Below, in pieces: positions 1 to 6,247 of a stretch of DNA of 6,247 nt; position 1 is the stretch's first letter, and each line of letters starts with the position of its first letter. Under the pieces are notes generated by a model. It ran no database searches, had not been told where the DNA came from, and worked only from the letters and a program-made list of their open reading frames with translations. The DNA is from Rhodospirillaceae bacterium (lineage in GTDB: Bacteria; Pseudomonadota; Alphaproteobacteria; SP197), in NCBI GenBank assembly GCA_018700655.1, contig JABIUG010000315.1:1-6247 (forward strand). The letters are read 5' to 3'. The position numbers and the translations under genes were made by a program.

Positions 1-137
1 CCTGCCACTACAGCATGTTCGTCCAGTTCGGCGGTCTCGACCACAAACGCGCCCGCCGCTCGCTTGAACGGATCGGCTCAGAGGTTCTGCCCCTGGTCGA
101 CAAGGCTCTGGTGGGGATCAAGGCGTTTGGTGCCTAA
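1..137 (+). CDS. Probable luciferase-like flavin-dependent oxidoreductase, C-terminal fragment
   Basis: This is the 3' end of a gene that begins before the window. Reading from base 3 gives 44 residues ending at the TAA at 135-137. The visible tail contains the stretch FVQFGGLDHKRARRSLERIG followed by SEVLPLVDKAL. A segment of the type 'FGGL-x-H-x-x-A-x-x-S-x-x-x-x-x-x-EVLP' resembles the end of the last helix of LLM-class (bacterial luciferase-like) flavin monooxygenases, which use reduced FMN and oxygen on varied substrates. With only the tail present, no active-site residue or substrate can be read and the subfamily cannot be assigned. The gene converges on lepA with a 150-base gap. The family call rests on a short C-terminal resemblance, so it is moderately confident; that this is a coding 3' end is more certain. 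Confidence 0.55.
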   Translation, partial: CHYSMFVQFGGLDHKRARRSLERIGSEVLPLVDKALVGIKAFGA

Positions 138-153
138 GCAAGCCATTCGCCGC

Positions 154-191
154 GGAGCGTTAAGCCTCATCCAAGGCTCCCCTTACGCTCC
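154..191. terminator. Inverted repeat in convergent spacer, possible bidirectional terminator
   Basis: GGAGCGT at 154-160 pairs perfectly with ACGCTCC at 185-191. Inside it AGCCT (163-167) pairs with AGGCT (174-178), giving a two-tier hairpin that starts 16 bases after the stop of the upstream plus-strand gene. Neither side has a T-run, so it does not fit a classic intrinsic terminator. It could still be a 3'-end-stabilising hairpin or a weak terminator between the two convergent genes. Confidence 0.35.
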
Positions 192-256
192 TTGAGGGCG
201 AAGGCCGGGAACCATAGGCATGGACCGTTCGTTTCTTCGATGACCGGGCGCATGGG

Positions 257-287
257 CCCCTGCTTTCACAGGGGATCAAGCCTGTGA
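257..287 (-). terminator. Overlapping alternative hairpins just after lepA
   Basis: Read on the minus strand, immediately after the lepA stop codon (288-290), TCACAGG (281-287) can pair with CCTGTGA (266-272). Further on, CCCCTG (269-274) can pair with CAGGGG (257-262). The two stems share bases 269-272, so only one can form at a time. No T-run follows either stem. The position suggests a 3'-end or terminator structure for the lepA transcript, but the missing U-tract keeps confidence low. Confidence 0.35.
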
Positions 288-2090
288 TCAGTCCCCCAGC
301 TTAAGTGCGGCCAGGAAGGCCTCCTGGGGGATTTCGACATTGCCGAACTGGCGCATGCGTTTCTTGCCCTTTTTCTGCTTGTCGAGCAGCTTGCGCTTGC
401 GGCTGATATCGCCGCCGTAACACTTGGCAAGCACGTCCTTGCGCATGGCCGAGAGGGTCTCGCGGGCGACAATCTTGCCGCCGATCGCGGCCTGGATCGG
501 AATCTTGAAAAGCTGGCGCGGGATCGCGTCTTTGAGCTTCTCGCAGACCGAGCGGCCGCGTGATTCCGAGAACGAGCGTTCGGTCATGAGCGACAGGCCA
601 TCGACGATCTCGGCATTGACCAGAATGTCGAGACGCACGAGATCACCGGCAGTGAAGCCGTCCATCTGGTAATCGAAGCTGGCGTAACCGCGGGTAACCG
701 ACTTCAGCCGGTCATAGAAATCAAACACCACTTCGGCCAGCGGCAGGCGATAGACCACCATGGCGCGGCCACCAACATAGGTGAGCTCGACCTGTTCGCC
801 GCGTTTGTCGGTGCAGAGCTGGAGCACGGGACCAAGGTATTCATCGGGCACCAGAATGGTTGCCCGAATCCAAGGCTCCTCGATCATCTCAATCTGGGTC
901 GGTTCGGGCAGATCGGCGGGATTGTGAAGTTCGAAGGGTTCGCCGCCCTTCTTGGTGATGCGGTAGACCACGCTGGGCGCTGTTGCCAGCAGGTCGAGAT
1001 TGAACTCGCGTTCCAGCCGCTCCTGGATGATCTCGAGATGTAGCAAGCCCAGGAAACCACAACGGAAACCCAGGCCCAGGGCGACCGAATTTTCCGGCTC
1101 AAAGTGGAAGCTCGCGTCGTTCAGGCGCAACTTTCCCAGGCTTTCGCGCAGGTCGTTGTAGTCGCCGGCATCGTTGGGATAGAGGCCACAGAAAACCACC
1201 GGCACGCTCGGCTTGAAACCGGTCAGCGGCTCCTCGGTGCGGTTGCGGTCATCGGTGATGGTGTCACCAACCCGGCACTCGGCAATGTCCTTGATCGCGG
1301 CGGTGAAGAACCCGATCTCGCCCGGCCCCAGCTCATCCACCAGAACGGCCTTGGGCGTCATGATGCCGACCCGGTCGATTTCGCGCACGGCGTTGGTACC
1401 CATCATGCGGATACGCATGCCCTTGCTAATCCTGCCATCGATCACGCGCATCAGGATGACGACGCCCAGATAGGTGTCGTACCAGGAATCGACCAGCATC
1501 GCCTTCAGCGGGGCGTCATCGCCCGCGCTCCTGGGCGGGGGAAGATTGTCGACCATGGCCTGGAGCACGTCGCGGACATTTTCGCCGGTCTTGGCCGAGA
1601 TCGCGACCGCTTCGGTCGCCTCGACACCGATCGATTCCTCGATATCCTCGCGCGCCTTGTCGGCATCGGCTGCGGCCAGGTCGATCTTGTTGACGACCGG
1701 CAGGATATCGAGATCGGCATCGACCGCCAGATAGGCATTGGCGACGGTCTGGGCCTCGACGCCCTGGGTCGCATCGACGATCAACAAGGCACTCTCGCAC
1801 GCACGCAGGCTGCGGCTGACCTCATAGGTGAAGTCGACATGGCCTGGTGTGTCGATGATGTTGATCAGATAGGTCTCGCCATCATCGGCGATATAGTTCA
1901 GGCGCACGGTCTGGGCCTTGATCGTGATGCCACGTTCGCGCTCGAGATCCATGGCATCGAGCACCTGGCCGCGCATCTCGCGCTGGTCGAGGCCACCGCA
2001 CAGCTCGATCAGACGGTCAGCCAGCGTGGACTTGCCGTGGTCGATATGGGCGACGATCGCAACATTGCGGATATGGTCGAGTGCGGTCAT
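288..2090 (-). CDS. lepA: Elongation factor 4 (LepA), ribosome-associated translational GTPase
   Basis: LepA/EF4 is a cytoplasmic or membrane-associated GTPase that binds the ribosome; it has been linked to back-translocation, to relief of stalled elongation and to 30S assembly or initiation. The GTPase motifs are intact: P-loop AHIDHGKST (residues 14-22), switch I region RGITIKAQT (53-61), DTPGH (80-84), NKID (134-137) and SAKTG (165-169). The EF-G-like middle domains follow, and the LepA-specific C-terminus is present with YGGDISRKRKLLDKQKKGKK and MRQFGNVEIPQEAF near the end. The length of 600 aa matches the family. The start at 2090 (MTALDHIRN) is chosen because it gives the normal N-terminus; an in-frame ATG at 2177 would add 29 unconserved residues. 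No clear Shine-Dalgarno sequence precedes the chosen start, as the upstream bases are a C-run. The gene is divergent from the STAS pseudogene and appears monocistronic here. Confidence 0.98.
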   Translation of the reverse strand: MTALDHIRNVAIVAHIDHGKSTLADRLIELCGGLDQREMRGQVLDAMDLERERGITIKAQTVRLNYIADDGETYLINIIDTPGHVDFTYEVSRSLRACESALLIVDATQGVEAQTVANAYLAVDADLDILPVVNKIDLAAADADKAREDIEESIGVEATEAVAISAKTGENVRDVLQAMVDNLPPPRSAGDDAPLKAMLVDSWYDTYLGVVILMRVIDGRISKGMRIRMMGTNAVREIDRVGIMTPKAVLVDELGPGEIGFFTAAIKDIAECRVGDTITDDRNRTEEPLTGFKPSVPVVFCGLYPNDAGDYNDLRESLGKLRLNDASFHFEPENSVALGLGFRCGFLGLLHLEIIQERLEREFNLDLLATAPSVVYRITKKGGEPFELHNPADLPEPTQIEMIEEPWIRATILVPDEYLGPVLQLCTDKRGEQVELTYVGGRAMVVYRLPLAEVVFDFYDRLKSVTRGYASFDYQMDGFTAGDLVRLDILVNAEIVDGLSLMTERSFSESRGRSVCEKLKDAIPRQLFKIPIQAAIGGKIVARETLSAMRKDVLAKCYGGDISRKRKLLDKQKKGKKRMRQFGNVEIPQEAFLAALKLGD

Positions 2091-2123
2091 GGTTTCAGGG
2101 GGGATGTCCAAAGTTGAGCGCGG

Positions 2124-2153
2124 AACATACGGGCGGGGCAGCACGTGATGCAA
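2124..2153 (-). promoter_or_regulatory. Weak sigma70-like promoter candidate for lepA
   Basis: On the minus strand TTGCAT (2148-2153) and TATGTT (2124-2129) are separated by 18 bases and lie 34 bases or more upstream of the lepA ATG. The -10 matches the TATAAT consensus at four of six positions and the -35 matches TTGACA at three. This is the best pair I see in the 95-base divergent spacer, but such matches are common by chance and alphaproteobacterial promoters often differ from the E. coli consensus. Confidence 0.22.
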
Positions 2154-2161
2154 CACTGCCC
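2136..2161. repeat. Inverted repeat in the lepA/STAS divergent spacer
   Basis: GGGCAG (2136-2141) and CTGCCC (2156-2161) form perfect six-base arms around a 14-base spacer that includes the palindrome CACGTG (2142-2147). It lies in the shared upstream region of two divergent genes and overlaps the candidate lepA promoter spacer and -35, so it could be a regulator binding site or a leader hairpin. Arms this short can occur by chance in GC-rich DNA. Confidence 0.25.
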
Positions 2162-2185
2162 TGCACAAGAGGAACAACTAATACC

Positions 2186-2547
2186 ATGATGAAGATCGAA
2201 ACGACCTCACTCAAGGGCGACGCCTTGCGACTTCGGGTCAGCGACAAACTCGGCCATGACGACTACCGGGCGATCATTCCGATCCTGGAAGAAGCGATTA
2301 CCAAGCACGGAAAGATTTCCCTTCTGGTCGACATCACCGGCCTTGGTTCCGTCGAATTTCGCGCCCTGTTCGACGATCTGCCTTCGATATGCGCCATATC
2401 AACGATTTCGAGCGCATTGGAGTGGTCGGCAGTGCCGGCTGGCAGGACTGGATGACAAGCGCCTCGTCTCACTTCACCCCGGCCGACATGCGTTACTTCG
2501 ATGTCGACAACGCCGATAACGCCTGGGCCTGGGCGATGGGCGGCTAG
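2186..2547 (+). pseudogene. SpoIIAA-like STAS-domain protein, broken by a frameshift
   Basis: The reading frame from ATG 2186 gives 65 residues (MMKIETTSLKGDALRLRV... to ...VEFRALFDDL, ending at 2380) that look like the N-terminal part of small SpoIIAA-like/STAS proteins, including a VDITGL strand. The frame then runs 24 unrelated residues to a TGA at 2453-2455. In a different frame, from 2383 to the TAG at 2545-2547, the expected second half continues: FDMRHINDFERIGVVG, then GWQDWM, MRYFDVD and AWAWAMGG. Adding one base at about 2381-2382 restores a continuous protein of about 120 aa, the usual length, with a codon CNC in the gap (CGC, Arg, would fit). A purine stretch AGAGGA (2168-2173) lies 12 bases before the ATG. 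Family members are small cytoplasmic proteins of poorly defined role. The break could be a true mutation or a one-base sequencing error; no slippery run at the junction suggests programmed shifting. Confidence 0.85.
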
Positions 2548-2561
2548 GACGTGTTCTAGCC
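2542..2561. terminator. Hairpin spanning both convergent stop codons (STAS and pheT)
   Basis: GGCTAG (2542-2547) is a perfect inverted repeat of CTAGCC (2556-2561). In plus-strand RNA the stem extends to eight pairs with one G-U, closing a four-base loop (CGTG). The left arm contains the TAG of the STAS gene and the right arm contains the TAG of pheT read on the other strand. There is no T-run on either side. It may act as a compact bidirectional 3'-end structure for two genes separated by only eight bases. Confidence 0.4.
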
Positions 2562-4958
2562 CCTGAGCTCACCACCGGTCTGCTTGACCACAGCGGCAAC
2601 GATCTTTGCCGAGACGGCTTCAAGCTCTTCGTCGGTCATGGTCGCGTTGACCGGCTGCAGCGTGACTGCGACAGCCAGCGATTTGCGCCCCTCGCCCAGA
2701 TTGGCGCCTTCGTAGAGATCAAACACGCCAACCTCGCGGATCAGCGCCTTGTCGGCGCCCTTGACCGCACGGACCAGCTTTTCAGCCGGGACCGCGCTGT
2801 CGAGCACGAAGGCGAAATCGCGCCGCACCGCCTGGTAGGGTGAAACCGAGAGTTTGGCGCGGGCAACCGATTTTGCCTTGGGCTCTGGCACGTCTTCGAG
2901 ATGAACCTCGAAGGCCGCGACAGGGCCGGCGGCATCAAGCTTGTCAACGACCTGAGGGTGCAGTTCACCAAAGGTCGCCATCGGCTTGGGCCCGAGGCGG
3001 AGAACGCCTGAGCGTCCGGGATGGTAACATTCGGGTGCATCCGCGCTGACCTGCAGGTTGGCAACCGGTGCCCCAATAGCCTCGAGCACCGCCAGAGCAT
3101 CGGCCTTGGCATCGAAGACATCAACCGCACGGCTCGCCTGGTTCCAGTGACGCCCACCTGCACGGCCTGTGCGCATCCCTGCCACCGAGGTCTTCTGGTC
3201 TTCGGGCGCAACACCGGCATAAACCGGACCAATCTCGAACAGACCGAAATCGGCCATGCCACGGGCCTGATTGCGCGCCACCGCCTCGAGCAACGCGGGC
3301 AGACCAGACGGGCGCATCATGTCCATATCCGAGGAGATCGGATTGACCAGAGTGAGCGCCCGATTGCCGCCGCCGAACAGCCCGGCATGGACCGACGAGA
3401 CGAAGGAATAGGTCACTGCCTCGTTCATGCCGCGCCCGGCCAGGGTCCGGCGCGCCCAGCGGACGCGTTTCTGACGGGCGGAGAGAACCGGCCGGGTCAC
3501 CGCAACCTCGCGCGGCAGGGAAACCATCGGTACTTCATCGAAGCCGTGGATACGCAGAACTTCCTCGATGACGTCGGCTTCGCACTGCATATCGTGGCGC
3601 CAGCTCGGCACCGAAACAGTCCAGGCATCATCCCCGGCATCGCTCACACCAAATCCAAGATCAGCCAGGATCGCTTCGGCGCGCGCCTTTTCGATCGTGA
3701 TGCCGCCCAGGCTGGCAACACGCGAGGGGCGCACGGTCATGGTCTGACCGGCATCGGGAACCTCACCGCCGATCACGACTTCGCTGGCCTCACCGCCGCA
3801 CAGTTCGAGAACCAGACGGGTCGCGATCTCCATGCCGTCAGGCCCGAAGGCCATGTCGACACCACGTTCGAAGCGCTGGCGTGCATCGGTCACCAGGCCC
3901 AGCTTGCGACCGGTCGCAGCCGTGCGGATCGGGTCGAAGAAGGCGATTTCCATGAAGCCGTTGATCGTGCCTTCGTCGGCGCCGGTCGATTCGCCACCGA
4001 CGACACCGCCCAGTCCCAGCATGCCGGAATCATCGAAGATCACCGTCATCTCGCCGTCGGTCTCGTAGGACTTGTCGTTCAGAGCGTCGAATTTCTCGCC
4101 TGGCTGGGCGAGGCGCGCGCCGATCGTGCCCTTGACCTTGTCGGCATCATAGATATGCGCCGGGCGGCCCAGATCCATGGTGAGCCAGTTGGTGATATCG
4201 ACCAGGGCCGAGATCGGACGCAGACCGACAGACCTCAGCTTCTGCTGCATCCATGCCGGGCTGGAGTGGTTTTTCAGACCACGGAAGTAGCGTCCGATAA
4301 AGGCCGGACAGGCCTCACGGCAGGCGTCGTCAAAGCGCAGTTCGATTTCGAGCGGGCTCTTGTAGCCACCGGGAACGGGTGAGGTGTCGAGCGGCTTCAA
4401 GGTGCCAAGACCGGCGGCGGCGAGATCACGGGCAATACCGCGCACGCTGAAACAGTCACCGCGATCGGGCGTGAGGCCGATATCGAGGACAGGATCATCC
4501 AGGCCGGCCATCGCGGCATAGGACGCACCGATTTCCGCGTCTTCCGGCAGATCGATGATGCCGTCATGTTCGTCGGAAAGGCCCATCTCGCGCTCGGAAC
4601 ACAACATGCCCCTGCTGGCGACGCCACGGATCTCGCTTTCCTTGAGATCGACACCGGTGCCGGGGATATGGCTGCCCGAGGGCGCGAAAACACCCTTCAT
4701 GCCGGTGCGCGCATTGGGTGCACCACACACGACCTGGACTTCACCCTTGCCGGTCTCGACAACGCAGACCCGAAGGCGATCGGCATTGGGGTGCTGTTCG
4801 GCCTTGACGACATACCCGACCGTGAAAGGTGCCAATTCAGCCGTGCGGTCCTCGACCTCTTCGACTTCCAGACCAATGCGGTTCAGGGTCGCAACGATGT
4901 CATCGAGCGTGGCATCGGTTTCGAGATGGCGCTTGAGCCAATCGAGCGTGATCTTCAT
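2556..4958 (-). CDS. pheT: Phenylalanine--tRNA ligase beta subunit
   Basis: PheT pairs with PheS as an (alpha-beta)2 cytoplasmic enzyme that charges tRNA-Phe; the beta subunit binds tRNA and edits mischarged Tyr-tRNA. The 800 aa length is typical of the long bacterial form. Visible in order: N-terminal MKITLDWLKRHLE; an EMAP-like tRNA-binding OB domain at about 40-150 (HPNADRLRVC at 56-65, VVCGAPNARTG at 76-86, RGMLCSEREMGL at 116-127); the TPDRGDCFSVRGIARDLAA segment (163-181); the B3/B4 editing region with VDITNWLTMDLGRPAHIYD (253-271); the B5 region with PSWRHDMQCEADVIEEVLR (451-469); the synthetase-like core with NPISSDMDMMRPSGLP (539-554); and a C-terminal FDX-ACB domain from about 706 (SPYQAVRRDFAFVLD). 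The start overlaps the pheS stop as ATGA, and a GGGGG (4968-4972) lies nine bases upstream, so translational coupling is likely. No frameshift or missing domain is seen. Confidence 0.98.
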   Translation of the reverse strand: MKITLDWLKRHLETDATLDDIVATLNRIGLEVEEVEDRTAELAPFTVGYVVKAEQHPNADRLRVCVVETGKGEVQVVCGAPNARTGMKGVFAPSGSHIPGTGVDLKESEIRGVASRGMLCSEREMGLSDEHDGIIDLPEDAEIGASYAAMAGLDDPVLDIGLTPDRGDCFSVRGIARDLAAAGLGTLKPLDTSPVPGGYKSPLEIELRFDDACREACPAFIGRYFRGLKNHSSPAWMQQKLRSVGLRPISALVDITNWLTMDLGRPAHIYDADKVKGTIGARLAQPGEKFDALNDKSYETDGEMTVIFDDSGMLGLGGVVGGESTGADEGTINGFMEIAFFDPIRTAATGRKLGLVTDARQRFERGVDMAFGPDGMEIATRLVLELCGGEASEVVIGGEVPDAGQTMTVRPSRVASLGGITIEKARAEAILADLGFGVSDAGDDAWTVSVPSWRHDMQCEADVIEEVLRIHGFDEVPMVSLPREVAVTRPVLSARQKRVRWARRTLAGRGMNEAVTYSFVSSVHAGLFGGGNRALTLVNPISSDMDMMRPSGLPALLEAVARNQARGMADFGLFEIGPVYAGVAPEDQKTSVAGMRTGRAGGRHWNQASRAVDVFDAKADALAVLEAIGAPVANLQVSADAPECYHPGRSGVLRLGPKPMATFGELHPQVVDKLDAAGPVAAFEVHLEDVPEPKAKSVARAKLSVSPYQAVRRDFAFVLDSAVPAEKLVRAVKGADKALIREVGVFDLYEGANLGEGRKSLAVAVTLQPVNATMTDEELEAVSAKIVAAVVKQTGGELRG

Positions 4959-6034
4959 CGGGCCAGGCCCCCATAAAGCGTGGGCACATCAAGCGGCCGG
5001 AATCCGTAATGACGAAGCCAGCGCAGATCGGCATCGAAGAAGCTGCGCAGATCCGGGATGCCGTATTTCAGCATCGCAACACGATCGATTCCCATGCCAA
5101 AAGCAAAGCCCTGGTATTTGTCGGGATCAATCCCGCCATGGCGCAGGACATTGGGATGGACCATGCCGCTGCCCAGAATTTCGAGCCAGTCGTCGCCTTC
5201 ACCGATTTTGAGTTCACCGCCTTCGAAGGAACAGCCGATATCGATTTCCATCGAAGGAGCCGTGAACGGGAAGTAACTCGGACGGAACCGCATCGGCACA
5301 TTGTCGACCTGGAAAAAAGCCTCGACGAAATCGCGCAGGCAGCCCTTGAGATGTCCCATATGTGTGGTCTCGTCGATCACCAGGCCTTCGACCTGATGGA
5401 ACATCGGCGTGTGGGTCATATCGCTGTCGCTGCGATAGGTCCGGCCCGGCGCAATGATGCGAAGCGGCGGCTGATGGCTGAGCATGTGGCGGATCTGCAC
5501 CGGCGAGGTGTGGGTCCGCAGCACGGGACGCCCCTCTTCACCCGAAGCCGGCAGATAGAAGGTATCGTGCTCCTGACGGGCGGGATGTTCATCTGGAATG
5601 TTGAGTGCGCCGAAATTCAGCCAGTCGTCTTCGATATCGGGCCCTTCGGCCACCGCGAACCCCATCTCGCAGAAGATCGCGATGATCTCGTCCATCACCT
5701 GGCTGACCGGATGCACACTGCCCAAAGCCTCGGGACGGGGCGGCAACGAGACATCGACCCGCTCGACCTCGAGCCGCAGATTGAGTTCGGCACGCTCCAG
5801 CTCTTCCTTGCGCGCGTCGATCGCCGATTGCACCGCATCCTTGACCCGGTTGAGCTCCTGGCCGACTTCGCGGCGGGCATCGGGATCAAGACCACCCAGC
5901 TGTTTCATCAGGCCGGTGACAGCGCCCTTTTTGCCCAGTGCCGCGACACGGATGTCATCGAGCCCTTTCAGGTCGCCACTGTCTGCAATCGCAGCCAGCG
6001 TTTCATCCATGATGGTGTTGATCTGATCCTGCAT
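4955..6034 (-). CDS. pheS: Phenylalanine--tRNA ligase alpha subunit
   Basis: PheS is the catalytic class II subunit that activates phenylalanine with ATP and transfers it to tRNA-Phe. At 359 aa it matches the usual length. An N-terminal helical coiled-coil arm (about 1-90, rich in Ala, Glu, Arg and Lys) is followed by motif 1 around GSVHPVSQVMDEI (105-117), then DTFYLP (157-162) and RTHTSPVQIRHM (173-184), motif 2 GRTYRSD with THTPMFHQVEG (197-217), the phenylalanine-pocket segment YFPFTAPSMEI (254-264), and motif 3 GFAFGMGIDRVAML (309-322). The alanine in GFAFG that governs pocket size (equivalent of E. coli Ala294) is present at 311. One oddity is Ala259 where most bacterial PheS have Glu in the FPFTEPS motif. 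The start at 6034 gives the standard N-terminus; the ribosome binding site is weak. The gene ends inside the pheT start codon and is preceded by an 87-base gap after rplT. Confidence 0.98.
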   Translation of the reverse strand: MQDQINTIMDETLAAIADSGDLKGLDDIRVAALGKKGAVTGLMKQLGGLDPDARREVGQELNRVKDAVQSAIDARKEELERAELNLRLEVERVDVSLPPRPEALGSVHPVSQVMDEIIAIFCEMGFAVAEGPDIEDDWLNFGALNIPDEHPARQEHDTFYLPASGEEGRPVLRTHTSPVQIRHMLSHQPPLRIIAPGRTYRSDSDMTHTPMFHQVEGLVIDETTHMGHLKGCLRDFVEAFFQVDNVPMRFRPSYFPFTAPSMEIDIGCSFEGGELKIGEGDDWLEILGSGMVHPNVLRHGGIDPDKYQGFAFGMGIDRVAMLKYGIPDLRSFFDADLRWLRHYGFRPLDVPTLYGGLAR

Positions 6035-6057
6035 TTCTCAGGGTCCAAACATGACAA

Positions 6058-6076
6058 AGGGGCCGCATGGGCCCCT
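6058..6076 (-). terminator. GC-rich hairpin between rplT and pheS, terminator or attenuator
   Basis: AGGGGCC (6070-6076 read on the minus strand) pairs with GGCCCCT (6058-6064) across a five-base loop CATGC. On the minus strand the stem is followed by TTGTCATGTTTGG, a broken, T-enriched tail rather than a clean U-run. It sits 45 bases after the rplT stop and 23 bases before the pheS start. It may partly terminate the ribosomal-protein transcript or tune read-through into pheST. I see no obvious pheS promoter in the remaining spacer. Confidence 0.5.
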
Positions 6077-6121
6077 CGTCGTTACGTGGTACGGTAAAGT
6101 TGGTGGCGAAACCGCAGTGCG

Positions 6122-6247
6122 TTACGCCGCCTTCTCGACCGCCGAGCGGGCCTGGTCGCAAAGCTGCGTAAAGGTCGAGGGCTCGCGTGCTGCGAGATCC
6201 GCGAGGATCTTGCGATCGAGCCCTACCTCCGCAAGCTTCATCCCGTA
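6122..6247 (-). CDS. rplT: 50S ribosomal protein L20 (bL20), C-terminal fragment
   Basis: Only the last 41 codons are in the window, ending at the TAA at 6122-6124; the 5' part lies past the right edge. The fragment YGMKLAEVGLDRKILADLAA followed by REPSTFTQLCDQARSA matches the bL20 C-terminal globular domain, whose hallmark is a 'G-(I/V)-x-L-(D/N)-R-K-x-L-(A/S)-(D/E)-(L/I)-A' segment followed by 'P-x-x-F-x-x-L'. bL20 binds 23S rRNA and is essential for early 50S assembly. Its place directly upstream of pheS agrees with the widespread rpmI-rplT-pheS-pheT cluster, so rpmI would be expected beyond the right edge. The C-terminus ends in a short Ala/Lys tail (VEKAA). Confidence 0.93.
   Translation of the reverse strand, partial: YGMKLAEVGLDRKILADLAAREPSTFTQLCDQARSAVEKAA

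Noticed and set aside
1104..2117. Long plus-strand open frame (337 codons) antisense to lepA
   Set aside because: It lies fully opposite a canonical lepA, its translation is rich in His, Asp, Gly and Ile repeats typical of antisense shadows of GC-rich genes, and it matches no family I recognise.
2091..2177. 29-residue N-terminal extension of LepA from an ATG at 2177
   Set aside because: LepA proteins begin close to the 'R-N-(V/I/F)-x-I-(V/I)-AHIDHGKST' segment; the extension is unlike the family and would run across most of the divergent spacer.
2378..2391. Programmed frameshifting in the STAS gene
   Set aside because: The junction CTGCCTTCGATATG has no slippery heptamer and the restored codon needs an extra base, which fits a simple deletion better.
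3021..4382. Long plus-strand open frame (453 codons) antisense to pheT
   Set aside because: It is a shadow of pheT: same composition signature, no recognisable domain, and the opposite frame is a complete, motif-rich PheT.
6038..6052. Four-codon minus-strand ORF (MFGP, stop) just before pheS, as a phenylalanine leader peptide
   Set aside because: It has a single Phe codon, lies after the hairpin rather than before it, and is too short to be told from chance.
5009..6097. Plus-strand open frame (362 codons) antisense to pheS
   Set aside because: It mirrors pheS almost end to end, shows no domain or ribosome binding site, and is explained by codon bias.

Overview
The window looks like a piece of a GC-rich proteobacterial chromosome, most likely alphaproteobacterial. 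That placement is inferred from protein sequence style, the rplT-pheS-pheT order and the lack of AT-rich or mobile DNA; no single feature proves it. It is mostly core translation machinery, with one small broken accessory gene in the middle. I see no mobile element, CRISPR array, tRNA or rRNA, and no convincing new multi-gene system.

Layout from left to right. Bases 1-137 are the 3' end of a plus-strand gene, probably a luciferase-like flavin-dependent oxidoreductase. A 150-base convergent spacer (138-287) follows, with several inverted repeats. Bases 288-2090 carry lepA on the minus strand (elongation factor 4, 600 aa, complete). A 95-base divergent spacer (2091-2185) separates lepA from a plus-strand SpoIIAA-like/STAS gene (2186-2547), which is broken by an apparent one-base deletion near 2381. 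Its stop codon lies 8 bases from the stop of the convergent pheT, and one 20-base hairpin covers both stops. Bases 2556-4958 are pheT and 4955-6034 are pheS on the minus strand, overlapping by four bases (ATGA). Together they encode the two subunits of phenylalanyl-tRNA synthetase. Bases 6122-6247 hold the C-terminus of rplT (ribosomal protein bL20). The 87-base rplT-pheS gap contains a strong GC hairpin.

How the genes work together: rplT, pheS and pheT form the common translation cluster (ribosomal protein plus charging enzyme). LepA acts on the elongating ribosome and has its own start region, shared divergently with the STAS gene. The items most worth a second look are the frameshifted STAS gene, the hairpin spanning two convergent stop codons, the rplT-pheS hairpin as a possible attenuator, the mutually exclusive hairpins after lepA, and a Glu-to-Ala change in a usually conserved PheS active-site motif.
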